A stretch of 64,000 bases of DNA from an uncultured Lentisphaeria bacterium. Its GTDB lineage: Bacteria; Verrucomicrobiota; Lentisphaeria; Victivallales; UBA1829. Under the pieces are notes generated by a model. It was not told the DNA's origin. It was given only the letters and a program-made list of their open reading frames with translations, and did not search any database. The DNA lies in assembly GCA_949282305.1 (NCBI GenBank), contig CASDPB010000011.1, positions 20,585-84,584 of the forward strand, in the 5' to 3' direction. Each line of letters opens with the position of its first letter. Positions within the stretch are counted from its first letter, which is position 1. This document shows positions 17,372-25,361 of the stretch, in pieces. The translations under genes were made by a program, and so were the position numbers.

Positions 17372-20300
17372 TTATACGGCGGGCTCTTTTTTGCCCGGCA
17401 TGATTCTGGCGCGCAGTTTCAGCAGAAGACGGCGCAGGGTATGGCGCCTGGGTTTCGCCGTGTCGTGCACGAAGATGAAATACAGCGCGGGAATGACATA
17501 CAGCGTCAGGAGCGAGGCAATCGTAAGCCCGCCGACCACGCCCATGCCGCAGCTGGAACGGAGTTCCGAGCCGAGCCCTGTTCCCAGCGCCATCGGCAAC
17601 ATTCCGGCAACCGATGCGATGCTTGTCATGACAATCGGGCGGAACTTGGACTGTGTCGCAAGGAGCATCGCCTTATGCGTCGTGACACCCGAATTGACCA
17701 GTGTGGTGCATTCGTCCATAATCAGAATGGCGTTGTTCACCACGATTCCGATCATCATCACGCCGCCGAGGAGTCCCATCATGGACATTGACATGCCTGT
17801 CGCCCAGAGTGTCGCATACATGCCGAGGAAGCCGAGCGGCACCGTGAACATAATCAGGAAGGGACGGGTCCACGACTCCATGATCGCGGCGATCAGGAGG
17901 TAGGTCAGGATTGCCGCCAGAAGGATCACCTGCAGGAATTCCGCCGCCGTTTCATTCATCAGCTCCACGTTTCCGCTCATTCTTACTCCGTAGCCCGGGG
18001 GCAGGGCGTCCTGTGCCATCTTTCCGATTGCTCCGGAGACCGTCCCGAGCGCCATGCCCGGAGCTGTATTCGCATACAGCCACATGGTTCTCACCTTGTC
18101 ATAACGGTTGACCACCACGGGACGGGTATCCTCGGTGATCTCCGCCAGCGCTTCCGCTCCGAGCGGATTGTTGTCCTTGATCGCCGGAGCCGCCTGCCGG
18201 AGCTGTTCCTCGCCGTATTCCTTCTGATTCTTCACACGAATATCGAAGGTGCGCGCTCCGTCGCGGTAGTCTCCGACTTCAATTCCGTCCAGAGATCCGC
18301 GCAGGTATTCATAAAGTTCGTTTGCGGACATGTTCAGGTTCTGCAGAACCGTGCGCCGGGGGGTGATGTTGATGTTCGGCTTGCGTTCCCGGCGGCTGGA
18401 GTCAAGGTCGCGGGTCATTCCCAGAGAGGGCAGTTTTTCCATTACTTCCATTTCCGCCTGTTCAAGAACTTCGAGATCCGGCCCGTTCATCACGCACCGG
18501 ATTTCGGCGCCGCTTCCGCCGAACGTCGGAGGAATGGAAAGCGTGATGCGGCAGTTGTCCAGGTAGGAGAGCTCTTTGCGGATCAGCGCCTGAAGCTCAT
18601 AGATGGACTCCTCACGCTCGAATTTGTCCGTCGTGCGCAGATTGATCTGTCCGAGATAGACCGCCGAACTGACCTGTCCGCTTCCTCCGTCGGAGTCTCC
18701 GACCGAGATGGACATTCCCCGGATGAAGTCGAACTTCTTCAGGTGATCCGCCGCCTCCTGGATCAGCTTGTTCGTCGTATCCAGATTGTAGTTGGTGGGG
18801 AATTCGAACTTGATGCGGATCTCTCCCTGGTCGCAGAATGGCAGGAAGGAAAGCCCGACCTGCGGCACGATCCAGAACAGAGTTCCCAGGGAAAGCGCCA
18901 GTACCGCAAGTATCAGCGTCTTGGGATGACGTGCCGTCCATTCAATGCTCCTGTCGAATTTGCGGCAGAGCCAGTCATAACCGATATCCCACGGAAGGAA
19001 CATGCGCTGAAGCAGCGTTTTCCGCTGGTGCTCCTCCTGGTTCTTCTTTTTCAGCAGAACACAGGCGAGAATCGGCGTCAGAGTGAAACTGATGAACAGC
19101 GATACGAGCGTCGCGCCGACCATGACTCCGGCGAACGGCACCATCATACGGCCGATTCGTGTGCTCATCATCATGACGGGAACGAAAACAACCACGTTGG
19201 TCAGTGCGCTGGCGGAGACAGCCGCAATCACTTCGCCAGTGCCGCGCTCCGCCGCGGTTTTCAGCGCTTCGCCGCGGTCAAGGTGCTTGAAGATGTTCTC
19301 AATCACGACAATTGAGTTTGTCACCAGCACGCCGACCGAGCATCCCAGTGAAAGGAGTGTCATGATGTTGAACGAATAGTCAAAATATGCCATGACGGCA
19401 AACGTCACAATGACCGAGATAGGCATCGAGATCATCACGATGAATGTGGATCTTGGTTCATGCAGGAAGAGAAACAGCAGGACCGCGGTCAGGATGATGC
19501 CGGTCATGATGCTGCTCCAGGCGTCGTCGACGGATGCCTGAATGAATGCGCCGGAATCGGTGAACCAGACCAGCTTCATTCCTGTCGGCAGTTCGCCGTT
19601 CTTAATCATGGCGTTGAAGCGGTCGCGGATTCCGTTGATGACTTCGATGGCGTTCGCCTCTCCTTTCTTGATGATTCGGAAGCGGGCGGCGGGTTCGCCG
19701 TTCACGTATGCCTTGCTGCGCACCTCGCGGCTCATGAATTTCACATCGGCGACATCCCGCAGATAAATGCGCTTGTCCTTGAACTTTCCGATCTCCAGTG
19801 CCTTGATCTGTTCAAAATCCTTGAAATCCCCATCGAAGGTGACGTTCTTTTCCCCCTTGTCAAACTGGATTCTCCCGAGAGGTTCGCGGACATTGTTTTC
19901 CCTCAGTTTTTCCACGACATCGTTGATTGTGATGTTCATGGCGGTCAGCTTTTCACGGTTCAGGAGCACATGAATCTGCATCTCGTTTGCGCCATATACC
20001 CGGACTTCACCGACCCCGGGAACCGAAGAAAAACGGTCTGCGATCACATCGTCCGCATAGTCGTACAGATCGTCCTGCGTCCGGTCTCCGACCAGGAACG
20101 CCTGCACCACGGTTGTCGCGTTGGTGTCGATTTTCCGGATTGTGGGCTCGTCCGCGCCGTCCGGCAGGTCTTCGCGGATGCGGTTCAGCGCCTCGCGGAT
20201 GTCGGTGGCGGCAACATCGACGTCAGTTCCCATGTTGAATTCCAGCTGAATGCGTGCTTCGTCCTCAATCGAAACGCTGGTGATGTGCTTGATGCCGTCA

Positions 20301-20521
20301 AGCGAGGAGACCGCGTCTTCAATCCGCTTGGCGATTTCCACTTCGATTTCAGTCGGGCTGGCGCCTTCATATTCGCACCGGACGAGCACCGTCGGGATTT
20401 CCATGTTCGGGAGCAGGTCGATGCTGATGCGCGGATAAAAATTCAGACCGATCATGACCAGAATGATAATGAGCGCCGTCATCGCGATCGGTCTTTGAAC
20501 GGACCATCTGCTTAAAAACAT
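17372..20521 (-). CDS. RND efflux transporter inner-membrane subunit (HAE1/AcrB-like)
   Basis: A 1049-residue trimeric RND pump with the usual 12-TM, two-porter-domain architecture and the N-terminal MFLSRWSVQRPIAMTALII. It would export drugs, bile compounds or lipophilic molecules together with the adaptor encoded upstream. The TM4 motif that reads GLLVDDAIVV in AcrB is GVLVTNSIVV here, so the two proton-relay aspartates are Thr401 and Asn402. The TM10 lysine position is also changed (GIVVNNAILI). The start has GGAGGG upstream and lies 15 nt after the adaptor gene. No outer-membrane TolC-like gene is in the window. A two-component system lies just upstream. Confidence 0.92.
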   Translation of the reverse strand: MFLSRWSVQRPIAMTALIIILVMIGLNFYPRISIDLLPNMEIPTVLVRCEYEGASPTEIEVEIAKRIEDAVSSLDGIKHITSVSIEDEARIQLEFNMGTDVDVAATDIREALNRIREDLPDGADEPTIRKIDTNATTVVQAFLVGDRTQDDLYDYADDVIADRFSSVPGVGEVRVYGANEMQIHVLLNREKLTAMNITINDVVEKLRENNVREPLGRIQFDKGEKNVTFDGDFKDFEQIKALEIGKFKDKRIYLRDVADVKFMSREVRSKAYVNGEPAARFRIIKKGEANAIEVINGIRDRFNAMIKNGELPTGMKLVWFTDSGAFIQASVDDAWSSIMTGIILTAVLLFLFLHEPRSTFIVMISMPISVIVTFAVMAYFDYSFNIMTLLSLGCSVGVLVTNSIVVIENIFKHLDRGEALKTAAERGTGEVIAAVSASALTNVVVFVPVMMMSTRIGRMMVPFAGVMVGATLVSLFISFTLTPILACVLLKKKNQEEHQRKTLLQRMFLPWDIGYDWLCRKFDRSIEWTARHPKTLILAVLALSLGTLFWIVPQVGLSFLPFCDQGEIRIKFEFPTNYNLDTTNKLIQEAADHLKKFDFIRGMSISVGDSDGGSGQVSSAVYLGQINLRTTDKFEREESIYELQALIRKELSYLDNCRITLSIPPTFGGSGAEIRCVMNGPDLEVLEQAEMEVMEKLPSLGMTRDLDSSRRERKPNINITPRRTVLQNLNMSANELYEYLRGSLDGIEVGDYRDGARTFDIRVKNQKEYGEEQLRQAAPAIKDNNPLGAEALAEITEDTRPVVVNRYDKVRTMWLYANTAPGMALGTVSGAIGKMAQDALPPGYGVRMSGNVELMNETAAEFLQVILLAAILTYLLIAAIMESWTRPFLIMFTVPLGFLGMYATLWATGMSMSMMGLLGGVMMIGIVVNNAILIMDECTTLVNSGVTTHKAMLLATQSKFRPIVMTSIASVAGMLPMALGTGLGSELRSSCGMGVVGGLTIASLLTLYVIPALYFIFVHDTAKPRRHTLRRLLLKLRARIMPGKKEPAV

Positions 20522-20536
20522 TTAGTGAGCCCTCCG

Positions 20537-21706
20537 TTATTCCGCATTGATGGCGCGAAGCAGCGAGCCGTTGTTGACGAATGTCTGCCCTGTCACGACG
20601 AAGCGTTCTTTCAGGAGTTCTGCGGCGTTCACGACTTCGCAGTATTTTCCGTCCACGATGCCGCGGACCACGTTGAAGCTCTTTGCCCGGTTGTCCTCAT
20701 CCGCCGCATACACGATATAACGGTCATTTGCCCGCAGCAGCAGCGCGTCCGCCGGCAGTCCGTAAGCCTCTTTTTCCTCAAGAATGAGATTGAGGTCGCA
20801 CAAGGTTCCGCTGACCAGGGAAGTTTCCGGCGGAACCAGCGCCTTCAGTTTGAACGTCCGGCTTTCCGGGTCGATGCTCGGCGCCTTGTAGGTGACGATC
20901 CCTTTGCCCTTCTTCACACCGTCAAGTGCGAACTCGACCGGCGTCTTTCCCGCGCTGACCAGATCATAGTAAATGGCGCTGATGTAGCAGATGACTTCCA
21001 GTTTCTTCTGATTTTCCAGCTTGAGAATGTTCTGCCCTACCGTGACATATTCGTTTTCTTCCACATACTTGTCCACAACGATGCAGTCAAAGGGCGCCTT
21101 GAGCACGGAGTCCGCCAGATTTTTCTGCGCGATAATCAGATTTCCCTGTGCCTGTTTCAGCTGCGCTTCAGCATTGGCGATAGCCGCCTTGGCTGTCTTC
21201 ACGTCGGTTTCCGCCTTCTTGTATGCGGTTTCGTAGGCTTCAAAATCCGCCTGGCTGGCGACTTTGGAACGCCAGAGGCTCAGATAACGCTCATAGTCCA
21301 GAGTTGCCTTTCTGCCGGAAATTTCCGCATTTTCCAGAGTGATCTTCGCGCTTTCCAGCTCGGCCTGTTTCACCTTGATCTCGTTCTCGCAGACCGTGAC
21401 CTGGTTTTTCAGAATCTGGCGGTCGATGCCGAACAGCACATCGCCTTTCTTGCGGACGTCTCCCTCATCCACTTTCAGGAGTTCCAGCGTTCCGCTGATT
21501 TTTGCGGAAATGGTGGCATATTCAACCGGCCAGACCGTTCCCTGGACAGGAATCTGCCTGCGGAAGATCCGCTTCTGCAGCGGTTCCAGTGTGACACGTA
21601 TTTCCCGCTCTTCGACGGCTTTCTGCTGTTTTTCTGCGCAACCGTTGCCGCCGATGACGATTCCAAGCAGTAAGGCGCAGCTCAAAGAATAAGAAAGTTT
21701 TTTCAT
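20537..21706 (-). CDS. RND efflux periplasmic adaptor subunit (membrane fusion protein)
   Basis: A 389-residue MFP/HlyD-type adaptor. The signal sequence ends in GIVIGGNGC, with Cys23 a probable but non-ideal lipobox. A biotinyl-lipoyl-like half, a long coiled-coil hairpin (about 90-195, rich in Ala, Glu and Lys, with QLKQAQGNL), the second lipoyl half (APFDCIVVDKYVEENEYVTVG) and beta-barrel domains follow. It links the RND pump to an outer-membrane channel. GGAGGATAC precedes the ATG. First gene of the adaptor-pump pair, 111 nt downstream of the histidine kinase. Confidence 0.9.
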   Translation of the reverse strand: MKKLSYSLSCALLLGIVIGGNGCAEKQQKAVEEREIRVTLEPLQKRIFRRQIPVQGTVWPVEYATISAKISGTLELLKVDEGDVRKKGDVLFGIDRQILKNQVTVCENEIKVKQAELESAKITLENAEISGRKATLDYERYLSLWRSKVASQADFEAYETAYKKAETDVKTAKAAIANAEAQLKQAQGNLIIAQKNLADSVLKAPFDCIVVDKYVEENEYVTVGQNILKLENQKKLEVICYISAIYYDLVSAGKTPVEFALDGVKKGKGIVTYKAPSIDPESRTFKLKALVPPETSLVSGTLCDLNLILEEKEAYGLPADALLLRANDRYIVYAADEDNRAKSFNVVRGIVDGKYCEVVNAAELLKERFVVTGQTFVNNGSLLRAINAE

Positions 21707-21817
21707 GTATCCTCCGTTCTTCCTTCAACTCCGTTTGTGAAATAGTTCCGGTTCGTAATTTACCACATGGAAAGCGAAGTGCAATCTTCCTGACGCAATT
21801 TTGACAAAATATTGATT

Positions 21818-23593
21818 TCAATTCGACAAATGAGGCTGACTGATGGGAAGGGTCATGCGGAATTCCGCTCCGTTTCCGGGGGTGGAGCAAAGGGACGTTG
21901 TCCCGTGGTGATAGCGCGCGATGTGCTTGACGATCGCCAGCCCGATCCCGCTGCCTTTCTGCTTTGTCCCGCTGATGGGAACGCGGTAGAAACGTTTGAA
22001 GATCCGTTCCTGATGTTCCGCGGCGATTCCTCTGCCGTAATCCCGGACACGGAAAACGATATGCTCCTCATCCGTTTTGACGGCGGATATTTCGATCCGC
22101 TTTGTGCCGCTGTGCAGGATCGCGTTGGTAATCAGGTTGTTGAGCGCCTGCTGGAGAAGCAGGGAGTCGCCCTGGAATTCGACGGAATCGCATTCCCCCG
22201 TTTCCAGGACGATTCCCGCCGCTTCCGCCGCCGGGCGGCACACCTCGGCGGAACTTCGTATTACGGCGGCTGCCTGAAGCGGAAGAAAACTGTCTTCGGA
22301 ATCCTTGCGCATGTTTTCCAGTGAAGTCAGCGTGAGAAAGTTCAGCAGCAGAACGTGCAGACGCTCCGACTGAAGTGTCAGTGTCTCTATGCAGCGCTTT
22401 TTGTAATCCTCATTGTCGAGCGCTCCGCTGTTGATTGCATCGACGGCGCCGACGATTCCCGTAAGCGGTGTCTTCATTTCATGGGAGATGGCCGCAATGA
22501 ATTCGCTGCGGTAGGTTTCCAGCTTCCGGATGTCGGAAAGATCGGTTGCGGAAACCAGAAAGAAACAGCGTCCGGAACGGGTGAAGGAGACCACGTTGAC
22601 AAGGAGCTGGAAGACCTGTTTTTTCCGTGTGATTGCAAGTTCCGCCGAACAGCCTCCGCCTGCCGCCGCTTTCCTGATATATTCCTGAAGTTCCTCCGGG
22701 CATTCCATGCCGTCGATCTCTTCGCGCTTTCTGCCCGGATAAAACAGATTTCCGGCGGTTTTGTTCCATTGGCTGACCTTGCCGTCCGCGTCAATCAGGA
22801 GAACCGCTTCCGTCAGGGCGTTGAGTATGGCGTCGCGTTCATTGGCGTCGTCGCGCAGGGAAAGAATCTGTTTTTTCAACTGTTCCGTAAGCGATTGCAG
22901 ACAAAGGGCGATCTCGCGGATCAGCCCGCTTTTCGGAATGTAGACCGGGTATTCCAGCTCTCCCGCGGCAATTTTGGACATGCTTGCGAACAGACGGTTC
23001 AGCGGCGAACGGATCCAGTAGCAGAAATAGGTAATCAGTGCGAGCGTCGAAAGAATTCCCAGAATCGTCAGAATCAGGATTCCCTGTCGAGTCTGCCGCA
23101 TCAGAAGCGTCATGCTGGTGCATTTCGACGCCATGAGCAGCACGTAGTCCTGTGTTCCCGCTTTGAAACGGACGGAGTGATATACCATGAACGAGTTCAG
23201 GGTGTTGTCGAATTTGACGAGCACGTCTTCGTCCCGGTTCGTTTTGAAAATGTCCTTGATCTCCGGTTCCCGGATGTGCCTGACCAGATAGGCGGGAACT
23301 CCTTCCGTCTCCATAATCACGCCTTTCCCCTGGGCAATGATTTTCACGATTATGGGATTGCCGCCGTAATTGCTGTTGAGCATCCGGTGCATTTTGTCCA
23401 GCTGGTTTGATTCCAGCAGATCGCGGAAAATGCGGACCAGGTAGAAATTGTTCCGCTTTGTCTCCTCGCCGACTTCCTGAAAGTAGGCTTCCTGAAAGTT
23501 CGCAAGCTGAATGTCAAGCAGAAAAATCGAAAGAATGATGATGCCGCCGATGATTGCCGGGATGAACAGCAGGACTGTGTCTTTCCGCGCCAT
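21818..23593 (-). CDS. Two-component sensor histidine kinase (PhoR/VicK-like)
   Basis: Membrane sensor kinase of 591 residues. TM segments at about 8-27 and 170-193 enclose a 140-residue extracytoplasmic sensor. A HAMP region (about 195-245) and a PAS domain (about 250-350) follow. The HisKA box SHEMKTPLTG carries the phospho-accepting His371. The ATPase domain shows an N box (NNLITNAILHSG), G1 (DYGRGI) and G2 (GSGIGLAI). The start at 23593 lies 4 nt after the response-regulator stop, with GGAG upstream; an in-frame start at 23611 would overlap that gene. The pair is directly upstream of the RND pump and may control it; the stimulus is unknown. Confidence 0.92.
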   Translation of the reverse strand: MARKDTVLLFIPAIIGGIIILSIFLLDIQLANFQEAYFQEVGEETKRNNFYLVRIFRDLLESNQLDKMHRMLNSNYGGNPIIVKIIAQGKGVIMETEGVPAYLVRHIREPEIKDIFKTNRDEDVLVKFDNTLNSFMVYHSVRFKAGTQDYVLLMASKCTSMTLLMRQTRQGILILTILGILSTLALITYFCYWIRSPLNRLFASMSKIAAGELEYPVYIPKSGLIREIALCLQSLTEQLKKQILSLRDDANERDAILNALTEAVLLIDADGKVSQWNKTAGNLFYPGRKREEIDGMECPEELQEYIRKAAAGGGCSAELAITRKKQVFQLLVNVVSFTRSGRCFFLVSATDLSDIRKLETYRSEFIAAISHEMKTPLTGIVGAVDAINSGALDNEDYKKRCIETLTLQSERLHVLLLNFLTLTSLENMRKDSEDSFLPLQAAAVIRSSAEVCRPAAEAAGIVLETGECDSVEFQGDSLLLQQALNNLITNAILHSGTKRIEISAVKTDEEHIVFRVRDYGRGIAAEHQERIFKRFYRVPISGTKQKGSGIGLAIVKHIARYHHGTTSLCSTPGNGAEFRMTLPISQPHLSN

Positions 23594-23597
23594 GGGG

Positions 23598-24284
23598 TCA
23601 GTCTCCGGCAATCCGGTAGCCGACGCCCCGGATGGTTTCGATGTGATCCGCCCAGTTCCCGAGCTTCCGGCGCAGGTTGACCATGTGCATGTCGATGGCG
23701 CGCGCCGTCACGGAATAGTTGTCCCCTTTGACTTCCCGTATGATCTGGTTTCGCGTAAAGACCTTTCCCGGATTTGCCGCCAGAAGCGCCAGCGTCTTGA
23801 ATTCATCGGCGGTCAGCATCAGAGGATGGCTGTTGAGAGTCGCGCTGTATGCGGTCATGTCGATTGCCAGTCCGTCAAGCAGAATCAGATGCGCGTCTTT
23901 CCTTCCGGCGGACTTCTCCCTGAGCCGGACGGCGATTCTTGCGGCAAGCACCTTGCTGCTGTAAGGCTTTGTCACGTAGTCGTCGGCGCCCATTTCCAGA
24001 CCGAGGACAATATCGTTTTCCTCGCCTTTGGCTGTGAGCATGATGATCGGAATATCCGCCAGTGCCGGATTGTTTTTCAGATTCCGGCAGACCGTCAGAC
24101 CGTCAATTCCGGGCAGCATGACGTCAAGCAGAATCAGATCCGGGACAAGCTGGGCGGCGAGTTCCAGCCCCTCTTCTCCGTCCGAGGCGCAGTAAACCTG
24201 CTGGAATCCATTCATATTGAGATTCATTTTCGTCATGTCGCAAATGGAGGCGTCATCCTCGATCAGCAATATTTTCGGGTTCAT
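23598..24284 (-). CDS. Response regulator, OmpR/PhoB family
   Basis: A 228-residue DNA-binding response regulator. The receiver domain (1-120) has the acidic pair in IEDD, the phospho-acceptor Asp54 (ILLDVMLPG) and the KPYS lysine. The C-terminal winged helix (about 130-228) ends in the typical TIRGVGYRI. The start at 24284 (MNPKILLIEDD) has AGAGGAAG upstream. It is transcribed before its kinase from a promoter at 24324-24352. Likely targets are its own promoter and the RND operon. Confidence 0.94.
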   Translation of the reverse strand: MNPKILLIEDDASICDMTKMNLNMNGFQQVYCASDGEEGLELAAQLVPDLILLDVMLPGIDGLTVCRNLKNNPALADIPIIMLTAKGEENDIVLGLEMGADDYVTKPYSSKVLAARIAVRLREKSAGRKDAHLILLDGLAIDMTAYSATLNSHPLMLTADEFKTLALLAANPGKVFTRNQIIREVKGDNYSVTARAIDMHMVNLRRKLGNWADHIETIRGVGYRIAGD

Positions 24285-24323
24285 AGTCCGGCTTCCTCTT
24301 TCCTGCAAATTGATTTCATGAAT

Positions 24324-24352
24324 ATTATACTGCAATCTCTCCTTTTTTGCAA
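24324..24352 (-). promoter_or_regulatory. Promoter of the two-component operon with direct repeats
   Basis: On the minus strand TTGCAA, a 17-nt spacer and a perfect TATAAT. Two direct GATTGCA repeats, 17 nt apart start to start, overlap the -35 and the end of the spacer. Direct repeats of this kind are common OmpR/PhoB-family sites, so autoregulation is possible. Confidence 0.6.
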
Positions 24353-24520
24353 TCCCCCGGCGGAAATTTCAAAAGAACGGCGTTCCGAATGAGAAGGCTT
24401 TTCTCCTTTTTTCATGGATAATGTGGAAGATTTTTCCCTTGCCTTCCTTTTCTTTTTCCTGCGAAGTGGTTATATTATCCTCAGGAAATGCAGGTTTTAA
24501 TTTTCAGCCAAGGGGGCAGA

Positions 24521-25135
24521 ATGAAGACTTTGATGCACATTGCCGCGTCGCCGAGAATCCGGCGTTCCCATTCCCGCGGACTGGCGGAATATTTTATCGA
24601 AAAATTTCTGAAGGAAAATCCCGATTACACGCTGGATCAGTATGACATTGCGAAGGGGGAGCTGGCGCAGTTCACGGAACCGGGAGCAACCGCAAAGTTC
24701 AAGAGTCTGCGGAATGTTCCCATGACTCTGGACGAGACGGCGCAATGGACGGCTGCTCAGGAGGAGTTCAGGCGTTTTTCCGCAGCGGATAAATATGTGT
24801 TCAGTGTCCCGATGTGGAATTTCGGGATGCCGTATCATCTGAAGCAGTATATTGATCTCATTACGCAGCCCGGCTGGCTCTTCGGCATGGACGAAAAGGG
24901 ATACTTCGGTTTGTGCGGGGGGAAATCCGCATTGTTCTGCTGTGCGACGGGTTCGTTCTACCCGGAAAAGGAACTTTGGCGCGATCATCTGCGTCCCTGC
25001 CTGAAAGATTGGTCGGCTCTGGTTGACTTGAACTATTTTGAGGTCACATTGGAGGGTAACAATGCCGAAGCGGATCACGAGAAACTGAAAGCGGAGGCTC
25101 ATGCCCGGCTGGATGCTATTGTCGGGCGGTTCTGA
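24521..25135 (+). CDS. azoR: FMN-dependent NADH-azoreductase-like flavodoxin-fold reductase
   Basis: A 204-residue flavodoxin-fold quinone/azo reductase. The N-terminal phosphate-binding loop is AASPRIRRSHS, and the flavin-contact segment VPMWNFGMPYHLKQYIDL with the following TQPGWLFG is highly typical of AzoR proteins. These use NAD(P)H and FMN to reduce quinones, azo dyes or nitro compounds by two electrons. The ATG at 24521 has a strong GGGGGC upstream; an in-frame ATG at 24488 lacks one. Monocistronic and divergent from the response regulator. Substrate not known. Confidence 0.85.
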   Translation: MKTLMHIAASPRIRRSHSRGLAEYFIEKFLKENPDYTLDQYDIAKGELAQFTEPGATAKFKSLRNVPMTLDETAQWTAAQEEFRRFSAADKYVFSVPMWNFGMPYHLKQYIDLITQPGWLFGMDEKGYFGLCGGKSALFCCATGSFYPEKELWRDHLRPCLKDWSALVDLNYFEVTLEGNNAEADHEKLKAEAHARLDAIVGRF

Positions 25136-25307
25136 TTTCCGGGGCAAACGGAAAAGCGGGCGGTTTCCCGGAGGAAACTCCCCTTTTTTCCTGCCCGGTG
25201 TTTTTCCGTGTCTCAAATCGGGACGAACTGCGGAAATGCTGAAGACGAGAAAAAAATACGCCATGAGTTTGCAATACGGAAAAAATAGCTCGGCGGGCAT
25301 ATAAACA

Positions 25308-25345
25308 ATCTTCCGGCTGCCGGTTTTGTCTCCGTGCCGGAAGAT
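25308..25345 (-). terminator. Probable terminator of the GH84 operon
   Basis: A 10-bp inverted repeat (ATCTTCCGGC at 25308-25317 and GCCGGAAGAT at 25336-25345) lies 16 nt beyond the GH84 stop. The T-run on the minus strand is short (TTGTTTAT), so efficiency is uncertain. Confidence 0.5.
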
Positions 25346-25361
25346 GTGATGTGTTCTGAAG

